From Brachynemurus nebulosus (lineage: Eukaryota > Arthropoda > Insecta > Neuroptera > Myrmeleontidae): a stretch of 64,000 nucleotides of DNA. Of the stretch, positions 47,661 through 58,430 are shown in pieces. The stretch's first letter is position 1; each line of letters starts with the position of its first letter. The notes beneath the pieces are model-generated. The model saw only the letters and a list, made by a program, of their open reading frames with translations. It ran no database searches and was not told where the DNA came from. A program made the position numbers and the translations under genes. The stretch spans positions 46,216,954 to 46,280,953 of the forward strand of contig JAPWDM010000005.1 of NCBI GenBank assembly GCA_035578155.1, given 5' to 3'.

Positions 47661-49780
47661 GATAGGCTCCATCACCGTATTAAATTAAAATCATTTTTTA
47701 TTTTCAAAATTTGATTAAAACTTTTAAACAACTTTTTTGTGGTGTGGACCTATAAGTTGCAATCTATATAGCCTGCACTTAAATACGGCCCTGTGGCTCC
47801 AACTTGCTTGCTATATGGTAATTTTTTTTTAAAATAAATACTCTGAGTAGAGTTTATTGTTGATTATTTAATTAGCATGCTACCGGGTATTTCGTAACTG
47901 ACATGCCATTTTGATAAACTGCTATAACTGACCATTTTTTTTTCTCTGAAAATATAAAATGTTTATTGCAATAAAATAATATATTGTAGAAAATAGGTCT
48001 TTAATAAATGATATAATTTTCAAAAAAAAAATCGTCAAGTACGTGTTGAACATGCATCAAGTCAGAGTCCCACAGTAATTCCTTTAAAACTGGATAAAAT
48101 ATAGAGTATTTAAGTATATTTTTTGTGTTTATTATAAAAATAGATCTAACACACTACTAACTTCCCAGTAGATATATAGTTAATTTGGTATGTAGTTATA
48201 GAATATATAGTTAAAATACAGTATAATTCATCAATTTTTAAATTTCAGCGACTACAACTTCATAAGGGCTTATCAATATTCTTTTTTTCTTGGATCCACG
48301 GTTGAAAAGTTACTCAGAAGCGGAGATCCAGAAATGAAAAATTGTAAAAGGAACCTGAGTTTCAATTTAAGAGCCTTCACTGTGTATTTAAAGATGTAGA
48401 AATTCTGAGGCATGGCAGACAATAATCATCACGAAACAATAAAGGTTTCGAGATTTTTTCTTCGGAGCCCTAAAAGTCATTGTACGTCTGGACTTTCTCT
48501 CTCTGGTTATACAATCGATACAAAAAATTCCCTTAAGACTCATCCATTTTTCTATTTTATCATTTGTCAAGTAGATACAAGGAGGACGGTATTTTTAGAC
48601 CTGATTAAAAAATAAATTTTTAATTGATAGAATATTTTCATCCAAAAAGTCAGTAAGATCATTTAATATGAAGTTAAATCAGTCAACTGTATTAGGATTT
48701 GATTAATTATAGCTAAACTTTTTTTTGAGATTGCAAAACAAGTTTTTTTTTTTTTTAAATGTGTCTCCTTTTATTTTGTTATAATTACATAAATTATACA
48801 TATTTAAACTAATAGGAATTATTTTACAATTATTTAAATTTTTCAAAAATTTAAAAATCGAAAGCAAAATAATATCAAGAAATGGTAAAATTTAACCAGA
48901 TGGGTTAAGAAAAGTTTTCGGTACCTAAAATTTGGATTAAAAACATTTGGAAAATATAAAATTAAATATTTTTTATTAATAAAAAAATATAACTAGAAAA
49001 CGGGTCGGAGGTCGTTTACTTTCGCTTCTGTTCGTATATAATTTTAATTTCAGTAATCGTAACACACAAATGAGTTTTATTTTAAAAATAATTGTAACAA
49101 TTAAATATATTGAAAAAAAATACAGTAAAACCTTCGTAAATCTCTGTTTTTTAATAATTGTTGTTGCCACCGTAAAAATATAAAATTGAAATAAAAATTT
49201 CTCACAACCCACAGCAAAGATTTTATTTGTTCTTTGCCCATTATTCAATTAAAATCATATTTAAAAAAAGTGCGTATTTTTTTTTGATTTTATTACGACA
49301 TGTTAACACATTGGAGCGAGAACATATTTAAAAAGTATTTTAATAATTTCATAGTTCCAATTAAAATAATTAAAAAATAATACATGTAAGTAACAAATTT
49401 AAAACGGATTAATATTTGTATCAGGTTTATAAAAATTAATTTCACGGTACACAGAGATACAAAAAATACTAAAACACTTTTCATATCAAATACCCCTGAA
49501 TTTACTAATTATTTTTAGGAAGCTAATAGTTTCGGGTGTCATGCTTGTACAGCGCGTGCTGTTTCAACGAACGCAAAGACCGTGCTGTTACATCGAACAA
49601 CCGAAGCCATAAAACCAAACATAATAAAAGTAAACCGGTTAGGTATTTTTAGATAAGTACCTGTGTAATCCACCCCTTCATCAAGAAAACGCTTTGTATA
49701 CCCACAACCCACAACACCAAGACTTGTATCAGCGATTTTAAGGATGTATATAACATGTATAAATTCAGAGATTGTTGCCC
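47661..49780. other. Gene-free AT-rich spacer
   Basis: No supported gene. A 67-codon ATG frame at 48412-48615 (MADNNHHETIKVSRFFLRSP) is not backed by any motif. A hairpin motif related to family E starts at 48031. Confidence 0.3.
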
Positions 49781-49854
49781 AAGTCCCAGACTCAGATCGC
49801 GTCATGAGAGTGCCTTTAATAGCTGAATTTTCAATTCGAAAATTCGGCTAAAAG
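49781..49854. repeat. Family C repeat, partial copy (terminal block)
   Basis: AAGTCCCAGACTCAGATCGC through TTCGGCTAAAAG matches the terminal block of family C near 61080-61153. Confidence 0.65.
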
Positions 49855-50026
49855 TAGCAAATTAACGAAATAGCGATTGCGTGAATATTACGCTTCTATT
49901 TTACTCGTTTTACGTTTTTTAGAAACGTTATAAAATATATTAAAAATAATCTTAAAAAAACAAAAACTGTTTATTTTTTTATATGATAGTATAATCTCTA
50001 ACAAATTCAATTTATAATATAATAAG

Positions 50027-50148
50027 AGTGAAGTCGACTCGTCGGCGTCGCCTAGTCCAAAGACAGTCGATATCAATTTGGAGCCTCCAAAAAAAGCGTT
50101 TGTGCGACACGATTTAGTTTATTTGATACAGCACCTACTGTTTGTGTG
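50027..50148 (+). CDS. Coding-like internal exon, gene unknown
   Basis: After AG at 50025-50026 a 122-base frame runs to donor GTAAGG at 50149. It reads SEVDSSASPSPKTVDINLEP followed by PKKAFVRHDLVYLIQHLLFV: a Ser/Pro segment and then a mixed hydrophobic/charged segment. TCG, GTC and CAC codons stand out from the AT-rich flanks. Phase 0 in, phase 2 out. I do not recognise the family and found no partner exon. The acceptor has a poor pyrimidine tract, so a gene fragment is also possible. Confidence 0.4.
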
Positions 50149-50192
50149 GTAAGGCAAGTACCTTAATCGTCCTATAACTTGGTTAATTTTTT

Positions 50193-50227
50193 ATGTTCCG
50201 AACTACCTTCGTGTAAGTTCGGAACAT
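50193..50227. repeat. Perfect hairpin, 12-bp stem, 11-base loop
   Basis: ATGTTCCGAACT at 50193-50204 is exactly complementary to 50216-50227. It starts 45 bases after the exon-like segment. Confidence 0.9.
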
Positions 50228-50570
50228 TATAAGATTGGTGAGTAACCGAAAATTTGAGAGAAGTGGTAAATCAGAGAACAAATGGTAAATAATAATAGAG
50301 TTTTACATTCATATATTGAATATACGCAAGAGGACTATGTATTGTATGTATTTCATGTACCTGTGAATTCTATGGTTTGGTGGCCAATGCACAATCAAGT
50401 TTACTTGATTGTACACAAAATTGCAATAAAAAAAAAAAATTTCTCTTTCTATTTCTATTTTATAGAAGCGTGTATATATTTATCTCTTTCTTTCGCTGTT
50501 TTTTCTTAAAATTATTAATAATGGAACAGATTCTAAAAATTGTTATCTTTGTCTAATAACTTATTTTAAT

Positions 50571-50729
50571 ACACAGAGAGCCATCTTTACGTATTTGTGA
50601 TAATTACATACTTGCCGACCAGTCCACATAATTCATAGAAAAAATTATATACATATAGAATCCTATCAAAAATAGGGCCATATTGCTCATCATTGTATTT
50701 CTCCCCAACTGTAAGATGGCTCTCAGTGT
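50571..50729. mobile_element. Small MITE-like element, 159 bp
   Basis: Inverted ends ACAC(A/T)GAGAGCCATCTT. No clear TSD. Confidence 0.5.
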
Positions 50730-51034
50730 CCGTTTTTTCGCTTATTTTATACCTATTCGTTTCGTCATAGTTCGTCCGTTTCCGTTCGTTCGTCCGTAAA
50801 GATTTGATATGATAAAAAAAAAATGTGCACGTAGGTGGACAAAATAACGTGTCAGACTTTATTCTTTATTTATTCGTACATCTACATCAAGAAAATCTTC
50901 CAATTACGATAAACTCATTAGAAATAACTTTTGTGATATAATAAATACGTTGTCTTTGTAATTTTGTGTTTCTAATAAAAAAATCGTAGTTAACATTTTT
51001 TAAACCTTTATTTATTTCTAATTTTTATTATATA

Positions 51035-52733
51035 CAGTCAGCCACACCCGTATTCGTACAGCAGCATATTTACTCATATAACTAAATTTTAACCAAATGG
51101 ATTCCCATAATTTCCCACAAATTTGAACTTTTTTGTTTATAATATTAATATCTGGATCTTCTACTTCCTATATAAGTTAAAAAAATTTCATTAATAGTTT
51201 TTAAAAAAAAAAAATTTCTAAGAAAAATGTTATGCATGCAATTTGTATCAACATGTCCAACGCCACATTCGTATTCGTACACCTTAAAATTTGATAAATA
51301 TTTTTATATGTTTCAAAAATTAATTACTTTATTTTCAAATTTAGAAGTATATTTACGTAGGTATGTACCTTTATTTTAAATAAACATAAAATATAATAAT
51401 CCTCAAGGTCGATTTTTCCATATATTTACTGAAAAATTAAAGGAATTTCAATAGAGACCAAAAAATCGATTATGGATCTATGCTACCAAAATAAATTTTT
51501 CAGAAAGGACTTAAATTGTAAGTAGGCGACTATTTAACACTTAATATGTCATAAAGGACCACAAACAGGATCATAAATTAGAAAATAACTCTTGAAATAT
51601 GGATAAAAAATACTACATCTTGTTCTAAATTGTCATTTTTGAATGAATAAATTAACAAAAATCCACCAAAGAGCCCTAAAATGGTCAGGATAAGGTGAAA
51701 GGATTACATAGCAAAGAAATTTCGCACCGAAAGAATTTCTCACGTTATTAAGACACGTGATATATACCGTGGGAAAAAATGCATGTAAATAACATATATA
51801 AACAAGGATAAATAGACTGTTCCAGAAACTACATAAATAAGGATTCTGAATCTCGATGTAACAAAATATTCCCAGATAAACGTAAAATTAAGATTTTCAT
51901 CATTGACCATGTCCTTAAATCCTTATTTTCCTACATTTTAGAGCAATATAAGTTTTATTATTTATTTATGTTACTTATCACGTACATTCCCACGGTATAT
52001 ATCACGTCTTTCAATAACGCGAGAAATTCTTCCAGGACAAAAATACTTTGCTAAGTAACCTTTTCACTTAATCCTGACCATTCTATCATTCTTTTACGGA
52101 TTTTTGTTAATTTTTTCATTAAAAAATGACAATTTAGTGTAAGATGTAATATTCTTTATCCATATTTCAAGAGTTATTTTCTAATTTATTATCCTGTTGG
52201 TTACCCTTTATGACAAATTAAATGTGAAATAGTTGTTCACTTATTATTTAAGAGGTTTAAGGACTTTCTGTAGGAATTTATTTTATTAGCATACATCAAT
52301 AACAATTGCTTGAACTCCATTAAAATTTTTCTATTTTTTCGGCAAATTAATCAAAAATTTGACCTTAAGGATTATTAAATTTTATGTTTATTTAAAATAA
52401 AGGTACATACCTACGTAAATATCCTTCTAAATTTGAAAATCAAGTAATTAATTTTTCAAACATATAAAAATATTTATCAAATTTTATGGTGTACGAATAC
52501 GAATGTGGCGTTGGACATGTTGATACAAAATGCATGCATAACATTTTTCTTGAGAATTTTTTTTTAAAAACTATTAATGAAATTTTTTTAGCTTGTATAG
52601 GAAGTAGAAGATCCAAATATTAATATTATAAACAAAAAATTTCAAATTTGTGGGAAATTATGAAAATTCACTTGGTTTAAATTTTGTCATATGAGAAAAT
52701 ATGCTGCTGTACGAATACGAGTGTGGCTGACTG
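51035..52733. mobile_element. Giant palindromic (foldback) element, 1699 bp, TA-flanked
   Basis: Starts CAGTCAGCCACACCCGTATT, ends in the inverted match, and is flanked by TA (51033-51034 and 52734-52735) as in Tc1/mariner insertion. The inverted match continues inward almost to the centre, about 800 bp per arm with a loop of about 60 bases near 51850-51910. Landmarks: CAACGCCACATTCGTATTCG at 51259 with its partner near 52492, and GAATTTCTCACGTTATTAAG near 51735 with its partner near 52010. No ORF of note. The copy is diverged between arms, so not brand-new. Confidence 0.9.
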
Positions 52734-52760
52734 TACATAATTAGTTTTAATAAAAACAAG

Positions 52761-52940
52761 TCGTCAAGTGCAAGTTGTACTTGCGCTAACAGTGTTCCGT
52801 ACAATCAGTTGTTTCATCAGTGTTCCGTACAATCAGGAATTTTTTATAACGGGATATGAAGGTGGATAAAATATTTTTCCTAATAAATAAATCTTATTCC
52901 TAAAGTATAACCTATTTTTTGATTTCAGAACGATCGTGTT
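52761..52940. repeat. Family E repeat, copy 2
   Basis: Same order as copy 1: TCGTCAAGTG, hairpin GCAAGTTGTACTTGC, AGTGTTCCGTACAATCAG. The last 19-base block is locally duplicated (52780-52798 and 52809-52827). Confidence 0.65.
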
Positions 52941-52988
52941 CGTATGTGTCACATCGTGAACGTATGTGTCCGGACTGTTATATTTTAA

Positions 52989-53890
52989 CCCTAGAATCAT
53001 ACGTTGGTCTACGAGAAACGTTAATCATACATCGACATCGTTTTGACGGATGGACTTTTTACGGAGAGTTTTAGAGTTTATTTGCAAAAAACATTTTTTT
53101 TGACATAACAATACTACAAAAGGGAACAAAATATTTAAAAAAATTGGATTTGGAAAAATTTCTTAATGTAAATATTTATTAATTTTTTTAATCTTTTTAT
53201 CAAAGCATATTTTCATTATAAAAATTAAAAAATAGATAAATACATCAATTGTAATAATTAATTTATGAACTATTATGAGTCAGTGGACATGTGTGACTTT
53301 ACAGAATGTGAAATTTCTCAGTCATAAATATTCCTATAGATATGTAGTTATTTCCCCATTAGGCACATTTGTAAATTTTCTAAAATTTGTTAGTAATTTT
53401 TCGAATAAGATCTCAAAAAATAATAAAAATTAAAATATTTTCCACAAAATAAATTGTTAATCTTTTATTAAGTCATTCGAAATACATTCTGTAGTTTTCG
53501 ATTCAATATATTAAAACTTCAGTATTATGTCGTCTCTATAAGTCAAACAGCTGTAATCATCTTTCACATTATCATAATCATTGAATAAATTAATTATAAC
53601 ATCCATATCTTTAATAAGTTTTAAAAAAATTAGGAAAACTTTTATACGTAGTGTACAAAATCTTCAAAAAAAGCATACGTTAATCATACATCGACGTCCT
53701 TTTGACGGACACTATTTCAATACAAACAGAACGACAATGACTATAAACAAAATAAATATATGTGGTGTGTTATAATAACAAATAAGTTAGATAACAGAAA
53801 TCTTACAGCAAACAAGTAACAACAAGTCGTAGTATTGGAGCAGGTAGAGAAGTTCGTACGTCGTTTTGACGTGTACGTATGATTCTAGGG
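52989..53890. mobile_element. Non-autonomous piggyBac element, 902 bp
   Basis: TTAA (52985-52988 and 53891-53894) flanks the inverted ends CCCTAGAATCATACG, a close match to the CCCTAGAA start of piggyBac. A subterminal block ACGTTAATCATACATCGAC occurs near 53019 and again, in direct orientation, near 53677, followed by TTTTGACGGA. No transposase. Confidence 0.92.
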
Positions 53891-54394
53891 TTAAGAAGTT
53901 TTAGTTATGACCACTGATTGTGAGGAACATTACTTAGTGCGTGTCAAACACGCACTTGACGAATTTTTTTTTTATTTTTTTATTTTTTATTTTTTTATTT
54001 CGATAAAACCATTGCTAATTAAAAATATTAACTGCTTGACCAAGTTTCTTCAGAATTCTGCGTTAAGCGATTGACTCTAGTTTTTTGTCATGTCCTGTAC
54101 TATTTATTAAACATTTTATGAAATAAATAACTACAATTTTTATTTACAATTTACGATTACATTTTTATAGATCAACTAAATGAAATTAGGATAATATTCT
54201 TACAACATTATAGAAAATATCATTAAAAAAAAGGCGGTAATTTATGACAATTTCCATTAAGGATATAAATTTTTTATTTTTTTAAATATTTATATTATGA
54301 CTTCATTTCATAATGACACTTGAGAACAAATTAAACACACTTTATGAATAATTACATTTTCAAATCAAAATTTTAAGAAAATTATTGTGATTAG

Positions 54395-55287
54395 GGGGGA
54401 CCACTAGTGTGACCGCCTGAAAAAAGGTGATTTTAGGGAATTTTTTTAAAGAAAACTACTGTATGAAATGTTTTAATATTTTAAGAATATATTCGCTCAT
54501 ATATAATAAATTCAAGATACAATTTTTGGACAAAAAAATTGAAAATTCAGTGAGTTATTCGAGATCTCCCAAGGCTCCAAAAAAAGTTCACCCACTGCTG
54601 CAGTGATAGCGACCTTCACAGTGCCTGAAATCAAAAAAACCAAAAAGCCTATTAAACTAGAAGGTATTGCCCGTGCCGTGAACCTCAATCGAAAAACAAA
54701 AGTTAAAATTTAACGAAATGGTGGAATTTTTTAAAAAAAGTTTCAAATTTTACGCGAAAATTTGATGATTTTTGGCCTGGAAAAAATTACATTTTTTATT
54801 CGATCGCAAAACTGGAGGTTCATGGCACGAAGAAGCATATATAAAAGAAGCTGCAATAAGAATCATATCGATCGGGTGATTTGTCTTCGAGTTATAACTG
54901 CAGCAAATTTGAAAAATGTAGTTTTTCTTTATCTTACATTTTAGTTTTAATCACTGAGAAATTTTACTAAAATTATTTATGATGTACTCCATGTACTCAC
55001 TATAACGGTCATAGTAAAACTAACTGAGTCGTTTAAATGTGCCAGAGTCTATAGCTGCTCCACAACATGTGACTGGTAGCCACATCCAAAAACTTTCGAA
55101 CTATTAACATTCATATTCTCAATACCTCAAACTTAACAATGAAAATCAGAATTCGCTCTTCAGATGGCTGTAACTCAAAAACTATTTGAGATACGCACTT
55201 GAAATTTTACTATGTTATTTTTAAAGGTATAGACTATCAAAACATGTAATTTCCAATTTTTTCAAAATGTCACACTAGTGGTCCCCC
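54395..55287. mobile_element. TTAA-type MITE, 893 bp
   Basis: Inverted ends GGGGGACCACTAGTGTGAC; flanks TTAG / TTAA (one substitution). Interior has TAACTCAAAAACTATTTGAG near 55171, the motif shared with other elements. Confidence 0.8.
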
Positions 55288-55745
55288 TTAATGTCATAGG
55301 TAATTTTTCGAAATCTGACTGTTAGTTTCAATCGGAAAAAAGTCATAAGTCATAAAAAATTAGGTTTTTTCAATTACGACCAATTGCACATAGAGTCGTG
55401 CAAAGATTTAAAACTCTCAGCAATTTTGTTGGAAGAATATACAGAAACTGACTGTCAAATTTTTTTTTTAAAAGATGATTGATGTTTATTTAAGATGGTT
55501 GGTACATTAAAGCATTCTAAAAATCAATAAATGATTATTGTACATGTAATATTTTAGAAATTAATAGACAAAGCATCAAAACTTCAAAAATTTTTAAAGT
55601 AATTAATGGACTTATCTTACATCGGAAACAAGGGAAACTCTCATTTAAGTAAATAAATAAATAAATAACTTCTGCTAAAGATTAAATTTTATATAAGATT
55701 AAAGAAAACTTATTTAAGATTTTTTTTATTATCAAAAACAAACTG

Positions 55746-55907
55746 CTAATCTGAACTTTCTGCAAATTTTATCCGGTCTTCATTTTCTAATTGCGTATCT
55801 ATTGAAATTTGTTCGGAGTCGATACCATTATTAATTATTTGTTCTTGAGATATGCGAGGCGAAAAAAACTTACGAACGAATGAACGTACACGCAGACATC
55901 CCGCAGA
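55746..55907 (-). CDS. Coding-like terminal exon on the minus strand, gene unknown
   Basis: Minus strand: acceptor CGTTTTTAG, then 54 codons to TAG (55748-55746). It reads SAGCLRVRSFVRKFFSPRIS and ends in an acidic tail with ENEDRIKFAESSD. A basic first half and an acidic C-terminus would suit a cytosolic tail. A minus-strand AATAAA (55725-55730) lies 16 bases past the stop, a good poly(A) position. Upstream exons would lie above 55907 but I could not find them, so it may be a fragment. Family not recognised. Confidence 0.4.
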   Translation of the reverse strand, partial: SAGCLRVRSFVRKFFSPRISQEQIINNGIDSEQISIDTQLENEDRIKFAESSD

Positions 55908-56519
55908 CTAAAAACGATGGATTTGGATTCTAGTGGCCTTAAAATGAAGAGATATGTCCAAATTACGATGATTCGCAACATCGAACCCATTACAATAACT
56001 TTCAATGGAACTTGTTCATTCTTATATAAGTTTTTTGTTTTAGAATAACAACTGAGTCAGTGATTTTCAAACATTTTTCAAAATGTCATCTGTTGTTTGA
56101 TTACTTTCAAAATATGATTCTTGGTGTGTGGCATACACCGGTCATACATATTTAGAAAAAAACACAATTTACAAGCGACATTTTACATACATATGTACAT
56201 TTTTAATATTTATATGTAGAAGCGAGATTGATTCCATAAGAACACGTAGTGCTTAAAGACAGACCATTGCATTCTCTTGACTCTAAATTATGAACTAGTC
56301 CATAAATTAGCATTGCTCTACATATATACATACATATGTACATAATGTAAAGTACATAATTCTTGTATGTAAATACGTAAAATGCTTATGTAAAAGTGTT
56401 TATAAAAAGTTACTTTTTCAATTTGAATCCATTAACACTTAGTATCTACAAAAAAAAAAAAAAAAAAAAAATCACGAAGTGCGTATTAAACAAGCATTAA
56501 GGGGCAAACGCCTTTAGAA

Positions 56520-57089
56520 TAGGGATTTATCGATATTAGAAAAACATCGATGTTGACATCGATGTTAACATCGATTCAAGAGTATCGATATACGATATAT
56601 ATCGAAAGAAAGACATCGATGTTCGAAAGCATCGATGTTTATGTAGCAAAATAAACAACCATTGTAATCTATTATTTTATTTATTAAAAATTAACATTGC
56701 CAGTATTTATTTGGTACACTTTGCAAAAAAGTCACTCTGTTAGAAGTTTCATTTTTGATTTGTTCCTTTGTTGATACAAATGCTGCCCAGCTTTTGAAAA
56801 AAGTCTCTCTGAAGCTGCTGAAGTTGCTGTGAAACACAAATATTTAATGGCAATTATTTACAAGTTTGGATAAGTGGATCCAAGAATTTGCCATAAAAGT
56901 AATGGATCTTGTTTTAAATCAGCTACAGGACTTTTTAAATACTGGATAACTTAGAGTAATATCGATGTTTCGATTTTATTCTCGTAACATCGATGTGTCG
57001 ATGTTATCGAGGACATAACATCGATGTTTTTGCATGGATGTTTTCCCCCTAAACATCGATGTTTTTCTACCATCGATGAATATCTACTA
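56520..57089. mobile_element. Non-autonomous hAT element with ATCGAT arrays, 570 bp
   Basis: Ends TAGGGATTTATCGAT and, in reverse complement, TAGTAGATATTCATCGAT. TSD CTTTAGAA / CCTTAGAA (7 of 8). Both subterminal regions hold many ACATCGATGTT palindromes, reminiscent of the CGAT-rich element at 19.6 kb. Confidence 0.8.
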
Positions 57090-57422
57090 CCTTAGAACAA
57101 AAAAAAAAATCAGAAATTCTTTTTTTACAGAATATAAGTAATACAGGTCAAGAATATACTCCTAAATTTTCAGGACGATATTCCAAGTCCTTCATATAAT
57201 TATGTTTTAGACTCTAAACATAAAACGCGTTCGAATATATGTATATGTTTTTATATGTATGTACCATTATGTGCCGAAGTAGTCTCATTTTTATTTTTAT
57301 TATAACATACTGAAATTTTAAACACGTTTTTCTCGAAATAGCATTTTTAAAATTGGCGGGAACTCTCACTCAAAAACTACTCGACCGATTTCTTTGGAAT
57401 TTATTATAAATATACTTTATTA

Positions 57423-58096
57423 CGCTCCTCTCACATTGTACGGTTTTCGCCGTACGGGAAAAAACCGTACGACTTTTTGCCGTGATATTGTTGCTTTCAC
57501 ATTGCACGGTTTTTTGCCGTTGTAAACTGAATATCTTCATTTGATTTGCAACATCATACAAGTAACAAGTGTGATTAAAGTTAATTCTATAAATCAGAGG
57601 AAATAGAAAGTAGGATTATTTATTATCGCACTCTTTGAAGACCTGAAAAATGACGAAAATAAGTTTTTTCAATTATTTGCGGATGTTTACAGACTCTTTT
57701 GATTAATTTCTTGGCGAACTTAACATCAAAACGCACAATTTCGAAATTACATACAATCTATTTAAATACTGGTTATTACATTCAACATTAGTTTCATCCG
57801 TTTCACAAATAAAATTAATAATTAACATGAAATTCAACAAAATATTGTTAATGCCGTACGTTAAAAAACCGCCTAATGTGAAAGAATCCATTTAATTACA
57901 TACACTACTGAGCTAAAAACGCCGTACGGCAACCGTAAAGTCCAGTGGCAAGAGACGGCTGCTACACGGCACGGCAACGGCATTTTGCCGTGACCGTGTA
58001 ATGTGAAAGGTCCAATGCTCTTCTTCACTCCACTAAAAAAATACGACCGTACGGTTTTTTGCCGTACGGCAAAAACCGTATAATGTGAAAGGAGCG
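57423..58096. mobile_element. TTA-flanked MITE rich in CCGTACGG palindromes, 674 bp
   Basis: Inverted ends CGCTCC(T)(C/T)TCACATT(G/A)TACGG; TTA at 57420-57422 and 58097-58099. GCCGTACGGC-type palindromes occur several times near both ends. It interrupts an older sequence at 57300-57420 and 58100-58200 that resembles a TTAA-MITE interior. Confidence 0.75.
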
Positions 58097-58369
58097 TTAT
58101 TATTCCCTTCTAGCAATTATGTCAATATCCGAACAAAATAATTTTTTTAATGCAAAAATAGACGAAAATTTCATGAAAATTTAATTAAAAAATAAAAAAC
58201 TCGTACCAATTCGTCAATTTTTTACTTTTTTGAATTGCGTAAAATCCGACACTGACAATGAAAAAGTGGTCAAATGCGAATAGACAATCTAACGTGATGA
58301 CAGACATGACGAATCTATAAGAATTTCGTGATTATGACTACGAAATCCTAAAAATACCAAAATATGTGG

Positions 58370-58430
58370 ATCCTGTCAGGAATCTGAACCTGAAATAGTC
58401 AGACGCGGTATCCATTACAACGCCACGGAA
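58370..58430 (-). repeat. tRNA-Arg-like SINE head or tRNA pseudogene
   Basis: On the minus strand GTGGCGTTGTAATGGATACC resembles the D-arm and A box of tRNA-Arg, followed by GCGTCTGAC, and TCAGGTTCAGATTCCTGA forms an intact T-arm with a B box. Most of the anticodon arm is missing, so it is not a functional tRNA. Confidence 0.5.

Noticed and set aside
48412..48615. 67-codon + strand frame starting MADNNHHETIKVSRFF
   Set aside because: An ATG frame in moderately AT-rich DNA with no motif, no promoter and no poly(A) context; the opposite strand is equally open.
49539..49805. 88-codon minus-strand frame (contains LGVVGCGYTKRFLDEG)
   Set aside because: It has some coding look, but overlaps a family C terminal block and has no acceptor or domain. 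Kept out for lack of support.
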